A DNA stretch of 64,000 nt. Source: Micromonospora haikouensis (GTDB lineage Bacteria > Actinomycetota > Actinomycetes > Mycobacteriales > Micromonosporaceae). How positions within the stretch are numbered: position 1 is the stretch's first letter; each line of letters begins with the position of its first letter. Below are positions 16,893-25,195 of the stretch, piece by piece. Under the pieces are notes generated by a model. That model was not told where the DNA came from. It did no database searches and saw only the letters and a list, made by a program, of their open reading frames with translations. Both the position numbers and the translations under genes were made by a program. The stretch is from the NCBI RefSeq assembly GCF_900091595.1, contig NZ_FMCW01000001.1:281706-345705 (forward strand). Direction: 5' to 3'.

Positions 16893-17377
16893 GACGTGCG
16901 GTGTGTCCCGGCTCTTTCGACCCGGTCACCAATGGACACCTCGACATCATCGGGCGGGCCGCCCGGCTCTTCGACGAGGTGATCGTCGGCGTGCTGGTCA
17001 ACCAGTCCAAGAGCGGCCTGTTCACCGTCGAGGAGCGGATCGAGATGCTCCGCGAGGTCACCTCCTCGTACGACAACGTGCGGGTCGCGTCCTTCCGGGG
17101 CCTGCTGGTCGACTTCTGCCGGGCCCAGCGGGCCAGCGTCCTGATCAAGGGCCTGCGGGCGGTCAGCGACTTCGACTACGAGCTGCAGATGGCCCAGATG
17201 AACATCGGCCTGGCCGGCGTCGAGACGCTGTTCATGCCGACCAACCCGCTCTACTCCTTCCTCTCCTCCAGCCTGGTCAAGGACGTGGCGAAGTGGGGCG
17301 GCGACGTCTCCGCCCACGTCCCCGACCTGGTCCGCGAGGCCCTCCAGGTCCGGCTCGGCCCGCCGCCGCGCCCCTGA
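16889..17377 (+). CDS. coaD: Pantetheine-phosphate adenylyltransferase
   Basis: CoaD transfers AMP from ATP to 4'-phosphopantetheine, the penultimate step of coenzyme A synthesis. The 162-residue protein has [18 protein letters not shown] (nucleotidyltransferase HxGH family, here NGHL), [26 protein letters not shown] and the C-terminal [18 protein letters not shown] with the ISSS-like motif. ATG 16889 overlaps the rsmD stop by four bases. Confidence 0.97.
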   Translation: MRRAVCPGSFDPVTNGHLDIIGRAARLFDEVIVGVLVNQSKSGLFTVEERIEMLREVTSSYDNVRVASFRGLLVDFCRAQRASVLIKGLRAVSDFDYELQMAQMNIGLAGVETLFMPTNPLYSFLSSSLVKDVAKWGGDVSAHVPDLVREALQVRLGPPPRP

Positions 17378-17647
17378 CCGGCGGGGAGACGACCCCGGCC
17401 CGACCGGCGGCCGACGACCTGACCGGCGGGGCGTGACGACCGGTTCGGCCGCCGGCCGACGACCTGGACGGCGGGGTGTGAAGACCCCGCCCGGCCGCGA
17501 CACGGCGCCCTGACCGGCCGCGACACGACGCGCCGGGCGGGGTGGATCGGCGGGCGGTGGCCGGGGCGCGACATGATGGTTCGAGCGGGAACCCGGCCGT
17601 AGCCCGCATCATGTAGGTCGGCCGACGACGACAGGAGTGAGGTACCG
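17378..17647. other. Noncoding, GC-rich degenerate repeats after coaD
   Basis: No gene is supported in these 270 bases. A unit near GGCCGACGACCTGACCGGCG recurs at a ~45-base period (about 17409-17441 and 17454-17486), and GACCGGCGG/CGACACG fragments recur until about 17545. GGAGTGAGG at 17634-17642 is the ribosome site of the following gene. Confidence 0.5.
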
Positions 17648-18145
17648 GTGGACCCGCTCGACCGCATCGACGAACTGATCGCCATGGTGGAGCAGGCCCG
17701 CTCCGTCCCGATGTCGCGGAACAACTGCATGGTCGACCGGGGCGAGATGATCGCCGCGCTCGACGAGCTGCGCGCCGACCTTCCCGCCGACCTGCGCCGG
17801 GCGGCGGCCCTGCTGGGGGAGCGGGACAAGATCATGGAGGCCGGCAAGCGGGAGGCCGACCGGATCATCAGCGAGGGTGAGGCGGAACACGCCCGCCTGG
17901 TGTCGGTGAACGAGATCACGGTCTCGGCCGAGCACGAGGGCGCCCGGATCATCGCCGAGGCCCGCGCCGAGGCGCAGCGGCTGCGCGAGGAGGTCGACGA
18001 CTACGTCGACACCGCGCTGGCCAACTTCGAGCAGTTCCTCACCCGGGCGCTGGCCTCCATCGAGCGCGGGCGGGACAAGATGCACGCGCTGCGCGAGATC
18101 GGCACCTTCGGTGGGGACGAGGCGGAGCGCCCGTTACCCTTCTGA
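17648..18145 (+). CDS. DivIVA-like coiled-coil protein
   Basis: The 165-residue protein starts MDPLDRIDELIAMVEQARSV and consists mostly of long charged helix (residues ~45-150), with GERDKIMEAGKREADRIISE, EHEGARIIAEARAEAQRLRE and FEQFLTRALASIERGRDKM. It resembles the small DivIVA/ATP-synthase-b-like coiled-coil proteins encoded between coaD and the DUF177-rpmF genes in actinobacteria, some of which affect cell wall growth or septation. A polar or septal role is inference. GTG 17648 has GGAGTGAGG upstream. Confidence 0.75.
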   Translation: MDPLDRIDELIAMVEQARSVPMSRNNCMVDRGEMIAALDELRADLPADLRRAAALLGERDKIMEAGKREADRIISEGEAEHARLVSVNEITVSAEHEGARIIAEARAEAQRLREEVDDYVDTALANFEQFLTRALASIERGRDKMHALREIGTFGGDEAERPLPF

Positions 18146-18254
18146 GCGGCACCTCAGCAGCCGACAGGCGGGGCGGGCGTCGCCCCCGGTTCGACGGTCC
18201 GGCGGTCGTCCAGGTAACCTTTTTTGTCGGCCTCTCACCGGCCGGAGTCTGACT

Positions 18255-18818
18255 ATGCCCAAACACTCGCCTTCATCACTCAACCCCAAGGCGCCGCTGG
18301 TCCTCGACACGAGGGACCTGCCGCGTCGCCCTGGCGCGTTGCGTACGCTCCGGCGGGTCGTCCCGGCACCGAAGGACCTCGGCGTGGAGTTGATCGGCGT
18401 GCCGGAGGGCGCGGACCTCGACCTCGACCTGAGGCTGGAGTCGGTGTCCGAGGGGGTGCTCGTCTCCGGGACCGTGAGCGGTCGCGTCAAGGGCGAGTGC
18501 GGGCGTTGCCTGCGTGAGATCGACGACTCGGTGGCCGTGCCCGTCCAGGAGCTGTACGCGTACGAGAACAGCACCACGGACGCCACGACCGACGAGGACG
18601 AGGTGGGCCGGATGCAGGACGATCTGATCGACCTGGAGCCGGCGCTGCGGGACGCGGTGGTGCTCATGCTGCCGACCAACCCGCTCTGCCGGGAGGACTG
18701 CCCAGGGTTGTGCCCCGAGTGCGGGGTGCACTGGGACGATCTGCCGGCCGACCACAGTCACGAGCAGATCGACCCGCGTTGGGCGGGCCTGTCGCAACTG
18801 AACCGTACAGAGGAGTAG
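18255..18818 (+). CDS. YceD/DUF177 family protein
   Basis: The 187-residue protein belongs to DUF177 (YceD), whose members sit upstream of rpmF and are linked to 23S rRNA processing and ribosome assembly in bacteria and plastids. Visible marks are VLDTRDLPRRPGALRTLRR, VSGTVSGRVKGECGRCLREI, and a C-terminal zinc-like knot C-x4-C-x3-C-x2-C in PLCREDCPGLCPECGVHW. ATG 18255 matches the domain start. It is followed 5 bases later by rpmF. Confidence 0.9.
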   Translation: MPKHSPSSLNPKAPLVLDTRDLPRRPGALRTLRRVVPAPKDLGVELIGVPEGADLDLDLRLESVSEGVLVSGTVSGRVKGECGRCLREIDDSVAVPVQELYAYENSTTDATTDEDEVGRMQDDLIDLEPALRDAVVLMLPTNPLCREDCPGLCPECGVHWDDLPADHSHEQIDPRWAGLSQLNRTEE

Positions 18819-18823
18819 GAACC

Positions 18824-18997
18824 GTGGCCGTCCCGAAGCGCAAGATGTCGCGCAGCAACACCCGGTCCCGCCGGGCGAACTGGAAGGCGACCGTGGTGGC
18901 GACCACCGCCTGCCCGCAGTGCAAGTCCCCGAAGCTGCCGCACGCCGCGTGCTCCGTCTGTGGCACGTACAACGGCCGCCAGGTTCTCGAGGTCTGA
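18824..18997 (+). CDS. rpmF: 50S ribosomal protein L32
   Basis: The 57-residue protein matches L32: AVPKRKMSRSNTRSRRANWK, then a zinc ribbon with CPQCKSPKLPHAACSVCG and YNGRQVLEV. GTG 18824 has AGGAG upstream. It lies between DUF177 and plsX, the conserved order that links ribosome assembly to lipid synthesis genes. Confidence 0.98.
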   Translation: MAVPKRKMSRSNTRSRRANWKATVVATTACPQCKSPKLPHAACSVCGTYNGRQVLEV

Positions 18998-19009
18998 CCT
19001 GGACGCCGA

Positions 19010-20137
19010 GTGACGCCCCCGACCCCCGGTCGGGTGGCGCGCGCATCCTGGCGATCGCCCGGTGCCCCGGCTCCCGCCGTCGCCGGCCGGCCCGTTCCGG
19101 CCGGTGTCCCGCTGGAGCCGGGCACCGCGCGGATCGCCGTTGACCTCCTCGGCGGGGACGATGCTCCCGCCGTCGTGGTTGACGGCGCTCTGCGGGCCAT
19201 GCGCGCCGACCCGGACCTGCATCTTCTGCTCGTCGGCCCCGCCGAGGTGGCCGACGAGCTGATCGGTGCGCTCGATCCGGCGCAACGCGCCCGGGTCACG
19301 GTCCGGCCGGTGCGCGCCGCCGTCGGCATGGCCGAGAACCCGGTCGCCGCCCGCGCCGACAGCACCGTACGCACGGCGGCCACCGCCGTCCGCGACGGCC
19401 TCGCCGACGCGATGGTCTCCGCCGGCTCCACCGGCGCGACCGTCACCGCGGCGGCGCTCGGCCTCGGCCGGTGGCCGCACGTGCGCCGGCCGGCCCTGGT
19501 CGCGACCCTGCCGGCGGTCGCCGGACCGGTGGTGCTGCTCGACGTCGGCGGCTCCCTGGAGCCGGGCCCCGCCACCCTCGCGCGGCACGCCGTGCTCGGC
19601 GCGGCCTACGCGGCCGTCGCGCACGGCGTGGTCGAGCCGCGCGTCGGGCTGCTGTCGGTGGGCACCGAGGCGGGCAAGGGGGACCGGCTGCGCCGCAGCG
19701 CCGACCTGGCGCTCGCCGCCGCGCCGCTGCCCTGCGCCGCGCGCTACGTCGGCCTCGTCGAGGGGTACGACATCGCCTCCGGCCTGCGCGCCGACGTGGT
19801 GGTCACCGACGGGTTCACCGGCAACGTGCTGCTGAAGGCGATCGAGGGCGCGTACGCGATGGCCGGCGGGCCCCCGCCCGGCGGCGGTGCCCCCCGGGCC
19901 GCCGCCCTGCTCGGGGTGGCCGGCACGGTGGTGGTCTGCCACGGCGCGGCCCGTGGCCAGGACGTCGCCTCCGGCATCGCCCTGGCCGCCCACCTGTGGC
20001 GTCGGCGGGCCACCGACACCGTCTCCGTGCTGCTCGGCGTCCCCGGCGGCGCCGGCCCGGCCGGGGTGGCCCCGGAGACCTCCGCACAGCCCGGTGACCA
20101 CACCGAGCGCACCACCGACACCGAGGTGAGCCTGTGA
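19010..20137 (+). CDS. plsX: Phosphate acyltransferase PlsX
   Basis: PlsX converts acyl-ACP and phosphate to acyl-phosphate, the acyl donor for the first step of phospholipid synthesis. The 375-residue protein shows [20 protein letters not shown] (the family's DxMGGDxAP), [59 protein letters not shown]. The first ~35 residues are a Pro/Arg/Ala-rich extension not expected in the family, so a later start is possible. No acpP follows; an ORF of 34 codons bridges to rnc. The C-terminal ~35 residues are also low complexity. Confidence 0.93.
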   Translation: MTPPTPGRVARASWRSPGAPAPAVAGRPVPAGVPLEPGTARIAVDLLGGDDAPAVVVDGALRAMRADPDLHLLLVGPAEVADELIGALDPAQRARVTVRPVRAAVGMAENPVAARADSTVRTAATAVRDGLADAMVSAGSTGATVTAAALGLGRWPHVRRPALVATLPAVAGPVVLLDVGGSLEPGPATLARHAVLGAAYAAVAHGVVEPRVGLLSVGTEAGKGDRLRRSADLALAAAPLPCAARYVGLVEGYDIASGLRADVVVTDGFTGNVLLKAIEGAYAMAGGPPPGGGAPRAAALLGVAGTVVVCHGAARGQDVASGIALAAHLWRRRATDTVSVLLGVPGGAGPAGVAPETSAQPGDHTERTTDTEVSL

Positions 20138-20238
20138 CCGCCCGTACCGTCCCGACCGGCCGCGTCGGCGCGCCGGCACCGGCGGGTGCGCCCGGCGCGC
20201 GCCGCCCGGTCGTGAACCGAGAGGTAACCGCATCATGA
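20134..20238 (+). CDS. Possible 34-residue coupling peptide between plsX and rnc
   Basis: A GTG-started frame begins in a GTGA overlap with the plsX stop and ends in an ATGA overlap with the rnc start. The product would be Pro/Ala/Arg-rich ([20 protein letters not shown]). It has no recognised family and could be chance, but four-base overlaps at both ends are what a translated coupling frame would show. Confidence 0.25.
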   Translation: MTARTVPTGRVGAPAPAGAPGARRPVVNREVTAS

Positions 20239-21191
20239 CCATCGACAAGCGGCGGCGTGCGCCCATCGGTCACCTGGAGGCCGCCTTCGGGGTCTCGCTG
20301 GACGCGGAGCTGCTGGAGCGGGCGCTGACCCACCGCTCGTACGCGTACGAGAACGGCGGCCTGCCCACCAACGAGCGGCTGGAGTTCCTCGGCGACTCGG
20401 TCCTCGGCGTGGTGATCACGACCGCGTTGTTCCACAACCATCCCGACCTGCCGGAGGGCCAGCTGGCCAAGCTGCGGGCGAGTGTGGTCAACATGCGGGC
20501 GCTCGCGGACGTGGCACGGGGCCTGGGCCCGGACGGGCTCGGCGCGTACCTGCTGCTGGGCAAGGGCGAGGAGAGCACCGGCGGCCGGGACAAGGCGAGC
20601 ATCCTCGCCGACACCCTGGAGGCCCTGCTCGGCGCGATCTACCTCCAGTACGGCCTGGACACCGCCGCGATCGTGATCCACCGGCTGTTCGACCCGCTGA
20701 TGGCCGAGTCGGCCGGGCGGGGTGCCGCGCTGGACTGGAAGACGAGCCTCCAGGAGCTGACGGCCGCCCTCGGGCTGGGCGTGCCCGAATACCGCATCGA
20801 GGGCACCGGGCCGGACCACCTCAAGACGTTCACCGCCTGGGTGGTGGTCGCCGGCAACCGGTACGGCGGGGCGGAGGGGCGCAGCAAGAAGGAGGCCGAG
20901 CAGCGGGCCGCCGAGTCGGCCTGGCGGGAGCTGACCGCCCAGGCCGAACGGGACCGGGCCGAGCAGGCCGAACGGGAGCAGGCCGAACGGGAGCGGGTCG
21001 CCGCCGAGGCGTCGGACGGGCCCGTCGAGCCGGGCGCGGTCAACGGCACGGACGTCGTGGGCGTCGTCGAGGTCGACGCGGCGGGCGCCGTGGGCGCGTC
21101 GGCGCTGGTCGCCGCCGACGGTGAGCCCGCGGACGCCCCGGCCGGCGGGCCCGCCGACGCCCCGGCGGCCGGCGAGGCGAACCGTGCCTGA
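20235..21191 (+). CDS. rnc: Ribonuclease III with a C-terminal extension
   Basis: RNase III cuts double-stranded RNA and processes rRNA precursors. The catalytic domain (to about residue 155) has [10 protein letters not shown], the signature [15 protein letters not shown] and the second acidic cluster in [18 protein letters not shown]. The dsRNA-binding domain follows ([32 protein letters not shown]). After residue ~235 there is an ~80-residue tail: a repetitive charged [18 protein letters not shown] helix and then an Ala/Gly/Asp-rich segment, unlike most family members. The start follows GAGAGG. The 3' end overlaps mutM by 8 bases. Confidence 0.95.
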   Translation: MTIDKRRRAPIGHLEAAFGVSLDAELLERALTHRSYAYENGGLPTNERLEFLGDSVLGVVITTALFHNHPDLPEGQLAKLRASVVNMRALADVARGLGPDGLGAYLLLGKGEESTGGRDKASILADTLEALLGAIYLQYGLDTAAIVIHRLFDPLMAESAGRGAALDWKTSLQELTAALGLGVPEYRIEGTGPDHLKTFTAWVVVAGNRYGGAEGRSKKEAEQRAAESAWRELTAQAERDRAEQAEREQAERERVAAEASDGPVEPGAVNGTDVVGVVEVDAAGAVGASALVAADGEPADAPAGGPADAPAAGEANRA

Positions 21192-22041
21192 GCTGCCCGA
21201 GGTCGAGACCGTCCGGCAGGGCCTGGCCCAGTGGGTCACCGGCCGCCGGATCGTCGGCGTCGAGGTGCGCCATCCCCGGGCGGTGCGCCGGCACCTGGCC
21301 GGGCCGGCGCACTTCGCCGACGTGCTCGCCGGGCGGACGGTGCTCGACGTGCGGCGGCGCGGCAAGTATCTGTGGCTGCCGCTGGACAGCGGCGACGCGA
21401 TCGTCGGCCACCTCGGCATGTCCGGTCAGCTCCTGCTCCAGCCGGCGACGGCGGCCGACGAGCTGCACCTGCGGGTCCGGTTCCGGTTCGCCGACGACGG
21501 CCCCGAGCTGCGCTTCGTGGACCAGCGCACGTTCGGCGGGCTGGCGGTCTCCTCCGGCGGGGCCGAGCTGCCGCCCGAGATCGCGCACATCGCCCGGGAC
21601 CCGATGGACCCGGAGTTCTCCGACAGCGCCTTCGTCGCCGCCCTGCGCCGGCGGCGCACGGAGGTGAAGCGGGCGCTGCTCGACCAGACCCTCGTCTCCG
21701 GGGTCGGCAACATCTACGCCGACGAGGCGCTGTGGCGGGCGAAGCTGCACGGGGCCCGGCCCACCGACCAGCTGACCGCGCCCGTCGCACAGCGGCTGCT
21801 CGGCCACGTCCGGGACGTCCTCGGCGAGGCGATCAAAGAGGGCGGCACCAGCTTCGACGCCCTCTATGTCAACGTCAACGGCGAGAGCGGCTACTTCGAC
21901 CGGGCGCTCAACGCGTACGGGCGGGAGGGTGAGCCGTGCCCGCGGTGCGGCGCGCCGCTGCGCCGGGAGGCGTTCATGAACCGCTCCTCGTACAGCTGCC
22001 CCCGCTGCCAGCCCCGGCCCCGGGCCGCGCTGCGGGGCTGA
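21184..22041 (+). CDS. mutM: Formamidopyrimidine-DNA glycosylase
   Basis: MutM (Fpg) removes 8-oxoguanine and other oxidised purines and nicks the abasic site. After removal of the initiator the protein begins [13 protein letters not shown], so the catalytic Pro1 and Glu2 (mature numbering) are present and fix the GTG 21184 start. Other marks are [33 protein letters not shown], the helix-two-turn-helix region, and the C-terminal zinc finger [11 protein letters not shown]...CPRCQ. Length 285 is normal. The start lies inside the end of rnc, a conserved pairing. Confidence 0.97.
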   Translation: MPELPEVETVRQGLAQWVTGRRIVGVEVRHPRAVRRHLAGPAHFADVLAGRTVLDVRRRGKYLWLPLDSGDAIVGHLGMSGQLLLQPATAADELHLRVRFRFADDGPELRFVDQRTFGGLAVSSGGAELPPEIAHIARDPMDPEFSDSAFVAALRRRRTEVKRALLDQTLVSGVGNIYADEALWRAKLHGARPTDQLTAPVAQRLLGHVRDVLGEAIKEGGTSFDALYVNVNGESGYFDRALNAYGREGEPCPRCGAPLRREAFMNRSSYSCPRCQPRPRAALRG

Positions 22042-22046
22042 CCCGC

Positions 22047-22925
22047 TCAGGGGCCGCCGGTCCCGCCCCGCGCCGGGGCCGGCGGGGCGTCCGGGCAGGC
22101 GTCCCGCCACGCGTCCAGCTCGCGCCGCTTCTGGATGGAGGCGAAGCCGTAGCCGAGGGTGGTCACGCAGAACTCGTCCGGGTCGCCCGTGTATTCGACG
22201 TGGAACACCGGCTTGCCGGCGTCCGCGAACGGCAGCAGCTTCGCGCACTGGCGCAGCCGGACGCACTCCTCGTTGACGGCGAAGTCGAAGTCCGGCGCGA
22301 GGGCGGTCACCTGCGCCACGTCCCCGAGCAGGCCGGGGGACAACTCCAGTGAGCGGGCCAGGGCGGCGGCCCGCCGGTTGAACCGCAGCTGGTCGTCGAA
22401 GTCCAGGTCGAAGCCGGTGGGGTGGGCGTAGCCGTCGGCGTCGGCGAGGGCCACCGCCCCGAAGCCCTTGCCCCGGCACAGCCGCAGCCGGTCGGCCAGG
22501 ATGGGCTCCAGCACGTCCCACCGCCGCACGTCCACCCACCGGTTGCCGGGCGACCGGCCGGCCGCGCCGCCGACCTCCGGCGGGTACCGGTCGGCGTCCG
22601 GGTCGGTCCGCGCGTACGCGCCGACGCCGACCTGGCAGACCAGCCGGCGGTCCCGGCCGCGCAGCGCCGCGGTCTCGGTGCTCGTGGTACGCACCGGGTC
22701 GAGCAGGAACACGTCCGCCTCGACCGTGGTGTCGAGCGGGCCGCTGAGCTGCCACTGCCAGCGCCAGTGCCGGGCCTGGCCGGGCGGCCACGGGGTGGGC
22801 GCGCCCGGCGGCGTCACCACGGCCCGGCAGCCGTACGCCGTCGTCAGCAGCGCCAGCGCGACGAGCAGGCGCAGCAGTCGGCGCGACGCGCGCCCGACGC
22901 GGGGCGACGGCGGCCCGATCCGCAT
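22047..22925 (-). CDS. GH114-like (endo-alpha-1,4-polygalactosaminidase family) lipoprotein
   Basis: The 292-residue protein has a lipoprotein signal: basic RASRRLLRLL, hydrophobic core, lipobox LTTAYGC near residue 33. The mature part has the TIM-barrel pattern of the GH114 family: WRWQWQLSG, VDVRRWDVLEPILADRLRLC, GFGAVALADADGYAHPTGFDLDFDDQLRFNR, AVNEECVRLRQC, KPVFHVEYTGDPDEFC. Family members cut galactosamine-rich polysaccharides such as exopolymers. The assignment is to fold family; the substrate is unproven. It converges on mutM with five bases between. Confidence 0.75.
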   Translation of the reverse strand: MRIGPPSPRVGRASRRLLRLLVALALLTTAYGCRAVVTPPGAPTPWPPGQARHWRWQWQLSGPLDTTVEADVFLLDPVRTTSTETAALRGRDRRLVCQVGVGAYARTDPDADRYPPEVGGAAGRSPGNRWVDVRRWDVLEPILADRLRLCRGKGFGAVALADADGYAHPTGFDLDFDDQLRFNRRAAALARSLELSPGLLGDVAQVTALAPDFDFAVNEECVRLRQCAKLLPFADAGKPVFHVEYTGDPDEFCVTTLGYGFASIQKRRELDAWRDACPDAPPAPARGGTGGP

Positions 22926-23072
22926 CGGCAGCTCCGCAGGTCGCGGGCGGCGTCGAACCGCCCGGAGGCGGGTGCGCCCACCGGCCGCCCGCAGCGGACC
23001 GGCCGCCGGTCGCCCCGAGGCGGACCCGCCGCCCAGGGCACCGCCCCGGCGCGCCTCACCGGGTCAAACGAG

Positions 23073-23117
23073 CGTGGCCCCCGGGACGACTCGCCTCTCC
23101 CCGTCCCGGGGGCCACG
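23073..23117. terminator. 16-bp perfect hairpin after the CAP-domain gene
   Basis: Arms 23073-23088 and 23102-23117 (CGTGGCCCCCGGGACG and complement) form a 16-bp stem with a 13-base loop. It begins 11 bases after the minus-strand CAP gene's stop codon. Confidence 0.75.
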
Positions 23118-23128
23118 TCCGGGCCGGG

Positions 23129-24331
23129 TCAGCGCGGCGTGCCGAAGTCCTGCGTCCAGTACGGCCCGTTGCTGTTGGCGACGCCGACGCCGATCTCGGT
23201 GAAGGAGCAGTTCAGGATGTTGGCGCGGTGCCCCGGGCTGTTCATCCAGGCGTCCATCACCGCGGCCGGGGTCTGCTGGTTCCACGCGACGTTCTCGCCG
23301 TACGCGCGCCAGGCGTAGCCGGCCCGGTCGAGCCGCTCGCCGACGTCGCTGCCGTCGCTGCCGTCGTGCGTCATCTTCCGGTGGTCGGCCTGGTCCTGGC
23401 TGTGCGCCTGGGCCGCCGCCATGAGCTTGTCGTCGATCTTCAGGGCGCCGCACCCGGCCTTGGCCCGCTCCGCGTTGACCAGGTTGACGACCTCCTGCGC
23501 CTGCGCGCTCACGCCCGGCGCGGCGGCGACGCGGGGCGTGGCGGGGGCGCTGCTGCGCTGGTTGCTCCGCGACGCGGCGGTGGTCCGGCTGGGCTTCGGG
23601 GTCGGCTTGGCGGTCCGGCTCGGCGACGGCGACGGGCTGGCGCTGGTCGGCGAGGCGCTCGGCGAGGGCGAGGGCGACGGACCGGCCGAGGTCGGGTCGG
23701 CCGGGTCGGCGGGCGCGGCGACCGGCGCGTCGGCCGCGGCCGGGTCGGTCCGTGGGGCGTCCCCGCCGGGCAGCACGAGGGCGCCGACCCCGAGGCTCAC
23801 CACCAGGGTGGCCGCCGCGGCGGCGCCACCGATCAGCAGCGGGCGCGGGAGCCGACGGGCGGGCCGGTGCCGCCCCTCGCCGCTGCCCGCGGCGGTGTCG
23901 GCGCGACGGGCGGCGAGGTCGGCCGGCTGCCCGGCGGCCGGCGTGGCCGAGCCCACGGTCGGGCCGGCGACGACCGGGCCTTCGACGATCGGGAGCGCCC
24001 TGGTGTGCTCCGCCGCCGGGGCCGGCTGGTCGGCCGGATACCACTGGTCGGAGGCCCGTTCCGGTGCGTGCCATTGCCCGTTCGGCTGTTCCGGCGAGTG
24101 CCACCGGGCGGTGGGTTCGCCCGCCCACGGCCGGTCGGCCGGCGGCGCAGGGGGCTGGTCGGTGTGCCGTTGGTCACTCGGCTGGTCCGGTTCGTCCCCG
24201 AACAGGTAGGTCGACCGTGGCGCCGGGCGGTCGGTCAGCCAGGCCGGCTCGTCGGCCGGGGGCTCCTGGCGCCACCGCGCGCCCTCCGGGTCGTTCGGGT
24301 CGGTCCAGCCGTACACGCCTGTCGCCTCCAT
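23129..24331 (-). CDS. Membrane-anchored CAP/SCP domain protein
   Basis: The 400-residue protein has a Trp/Pro/Gln-rich cytoplasmic region with many WHSPEQPNGQWH-like imperfect repeats (residues ~60-115), a basic stop and membrane helix near residues ~180-205 (LLIGGAAAAATLVVSLGVG), a Ser/Pro/Lys linker, and a C-terminal CAP domain. The CAP tetrad region is visible as MTHDGSDGSD, AYGENVAWN and SPGHRANILNCSFTEIGVGV. Actinobacterial CAP proteins are secreted or surface proteins of unclear function, some binding sterols or cell-wall parts. The chosen ATG begins MEATGVYGWTDPNDPEG; a start 14 codons upstream is possible. A terminator follows the stop. Confidence 0.85.
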   Translation of the reverse strand: MEATGVYGWTDPNDPEGARWRQEPPADEPAWLTDRPAPRSTYLFGDEPDQPSDQRHTDQPPAPPADRPWAGEPTARWHSPEQPNGQWHAPERASDQWYPADQPAPAAEHTRALPIVEGPVVAGPTVGSATPAAGQPADLAARRADTAAGSGEGRHRPARRLPRPLLIGGAAAAATLVVSLGVGALVLPGGDAPRTDPAAADAPVAAPADPADPTSAGPSPSPSPSASPTSASPSPSPSRTAKPTPKPSRTTAASRSNQRSSAPATPRVAAAPGVSAQAQEVVNLVNAERAKAGCGALKIDDKLMAAAQAHSQDQADHRKMTHDGSDGSDVGERLDRAGYAWRAYGENVAWNQQTPAAVMDAWMNSPGHRANILNCSFTEIGVGVANSNGPYWTQDFGTPR

Positions 24332-24687
24332 GGGTCGGTTGCGGGCCGGGGTGACCGTACGGGCGCGCCGCAAGCTGCGGCAACGTGGCTAAGAAAGAGT
24401 TAAGACGAAAGCGGTTCGCGTGGGGTGAGTTCCGTTGTTCCCGGGCGTACAGTTAACGCGTCCGGACAGAGCGTGTCCGCGCCTTGTGGCAGCCACCGAC
24501 AAGCGGCCCGGCCGACGTGAAGATGATCTACGGCCTGCGGTAACTTGACGAATGACGGGTTGTCGGCTCAATATGTAGGTGTCGCCAGTCGCGCCCGGTC
24601 GTGCCCAGAATCGCTGGGAATGACAGCCGCGAACGAGTGGGCGCGCGTTGGTCCGGCCTTTCCGGCAGCGCATATCAAGGAGTCAGC
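24332..24687. other. Intergenic control region between CAP gene and small coiled-coil gene
   Basis: These 356 bases hold no supported gene. They contain divergent promoters for the CAP gene (minus) and the 64-residue gene (plus), and a TTAAGACGAAAG-type AT-rich patch near 24400. No repeat or attachment site is evident. Confidence 0.5.
24545..24574 (+). promoter_or_regulatory. Sigma-70-like promoter of the 64-residue coiled-coil gene
   Basis: TTGACG (24545-24550) and CAATAT (24569-24574) are 18 bases apart. This would start an mRNA near 24582 with a leader of about 105 bases. Confidence 0.45.
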
Positions 24688-24882
24688 ATGGCGAAGGCCC
24701 TCTACGGCCACGTAGGTGCAGCGCCCGATCGGCGTCTGCTCGACGAGGTCACCCGACTGCGGTCCAGGGTTCAGGCTCTGGAGTTCGAGATCACGCGCCT
24801 GCGTGCCGAGAACGATCGGCTTGCGGCGGCTGCGGCGGAGGCGGACGACCTCCTCCGGCTGGCCGAGCCGGCGCTGACCTGA
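24688..24882 (+). CDS. Small coiled-coil protein of unknown function
   Basis: The 64-residue protein (MAKALYGHVGAAPDRRLLDE, then VTRLRSRVQALEFEITRLRA and ENDRLAAAAAEADDLLRL) has a short N-terminal segment followed by a leucine-zipper-like heptad helix. ATG 24688 has AAGGAG 9 bases upstream and a good promoter further up, and a terminator hairpin follows. It stands alone between the CAP gene and smc. Similar short MAKALYGHVG proteins are, as I recall, widespread in Micromonospora relatives, but no function is known. A nucleoid or scaffold role would be speculation. Confidence 0.7.
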   Translation: MAKALYGHVGAAPDRRLLDEVTRLRSRVQALEFEITRLRAENDRLAAAAAEADDLLRLAEPALT

Positions 24883-24924
24883 TCTCCAGTAGGTCCGACA
24901 ACTGAATCGCACCACGCAGAAATC

Positions 24925-24952
24925 GCGCGCCGACACTTATGTGCCGGCGCGC
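24925..24952 (+). terminator. Hairpin after the small coiled-coil gene
   Basis: GCGCGCCG-A-CAC and GTG-C-CGGCGCGC pair with one mismatch around a TTAT loop, 42 bases after the stop codon. Confidence 0.65.
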
Positions 24953-25012
24953 AGCCATGTCCGGGGCAATTTTCCCCGTACCATTTTCTGATCTTGAATA
25001 ATTGATCAAGCT

Positions 25013-25058
25013 CGGCCTCGGCCGAGGCCGTCCGATCCGTACCGGGAAAACCGGTACG
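25013..25058. other. Two palindromes upstream of smc
   Basis: CGGCCTCGGCCGAGGCCG (25013-25030) is a perfect 18-bp palindrome. CGTACCGG/CCGGTACG (25038-25058) forms an 8-bp hairpin with a GAAAA loop. They follow an AT-rich run (about 24968-25010) in the 313 bases between the small coiled-coil gene and smc, where no gene is seen. They may be terminators or smc regulatory sites. Confidence 0.45.
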
Positions 25059-25195
25059 CGGCGTCCCGGCCGGCCGCCGACGCGGGCCCGGGGCGGGTCG
25101 CGTGCCCGAGCGCCGGCGAGACCGGGTTAGTCTGCGGGTTCACCAGGTCCGCGCAGCCCACGACGCTCGGCGGCCACCGGACGAGGATCGAGAAG

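Noticed and set aside
19010..21191. acpP gene expected between plsX and rnc
   Set aside because: Only 97 bases separate plsX and rnc. No DSL motif frame is present.
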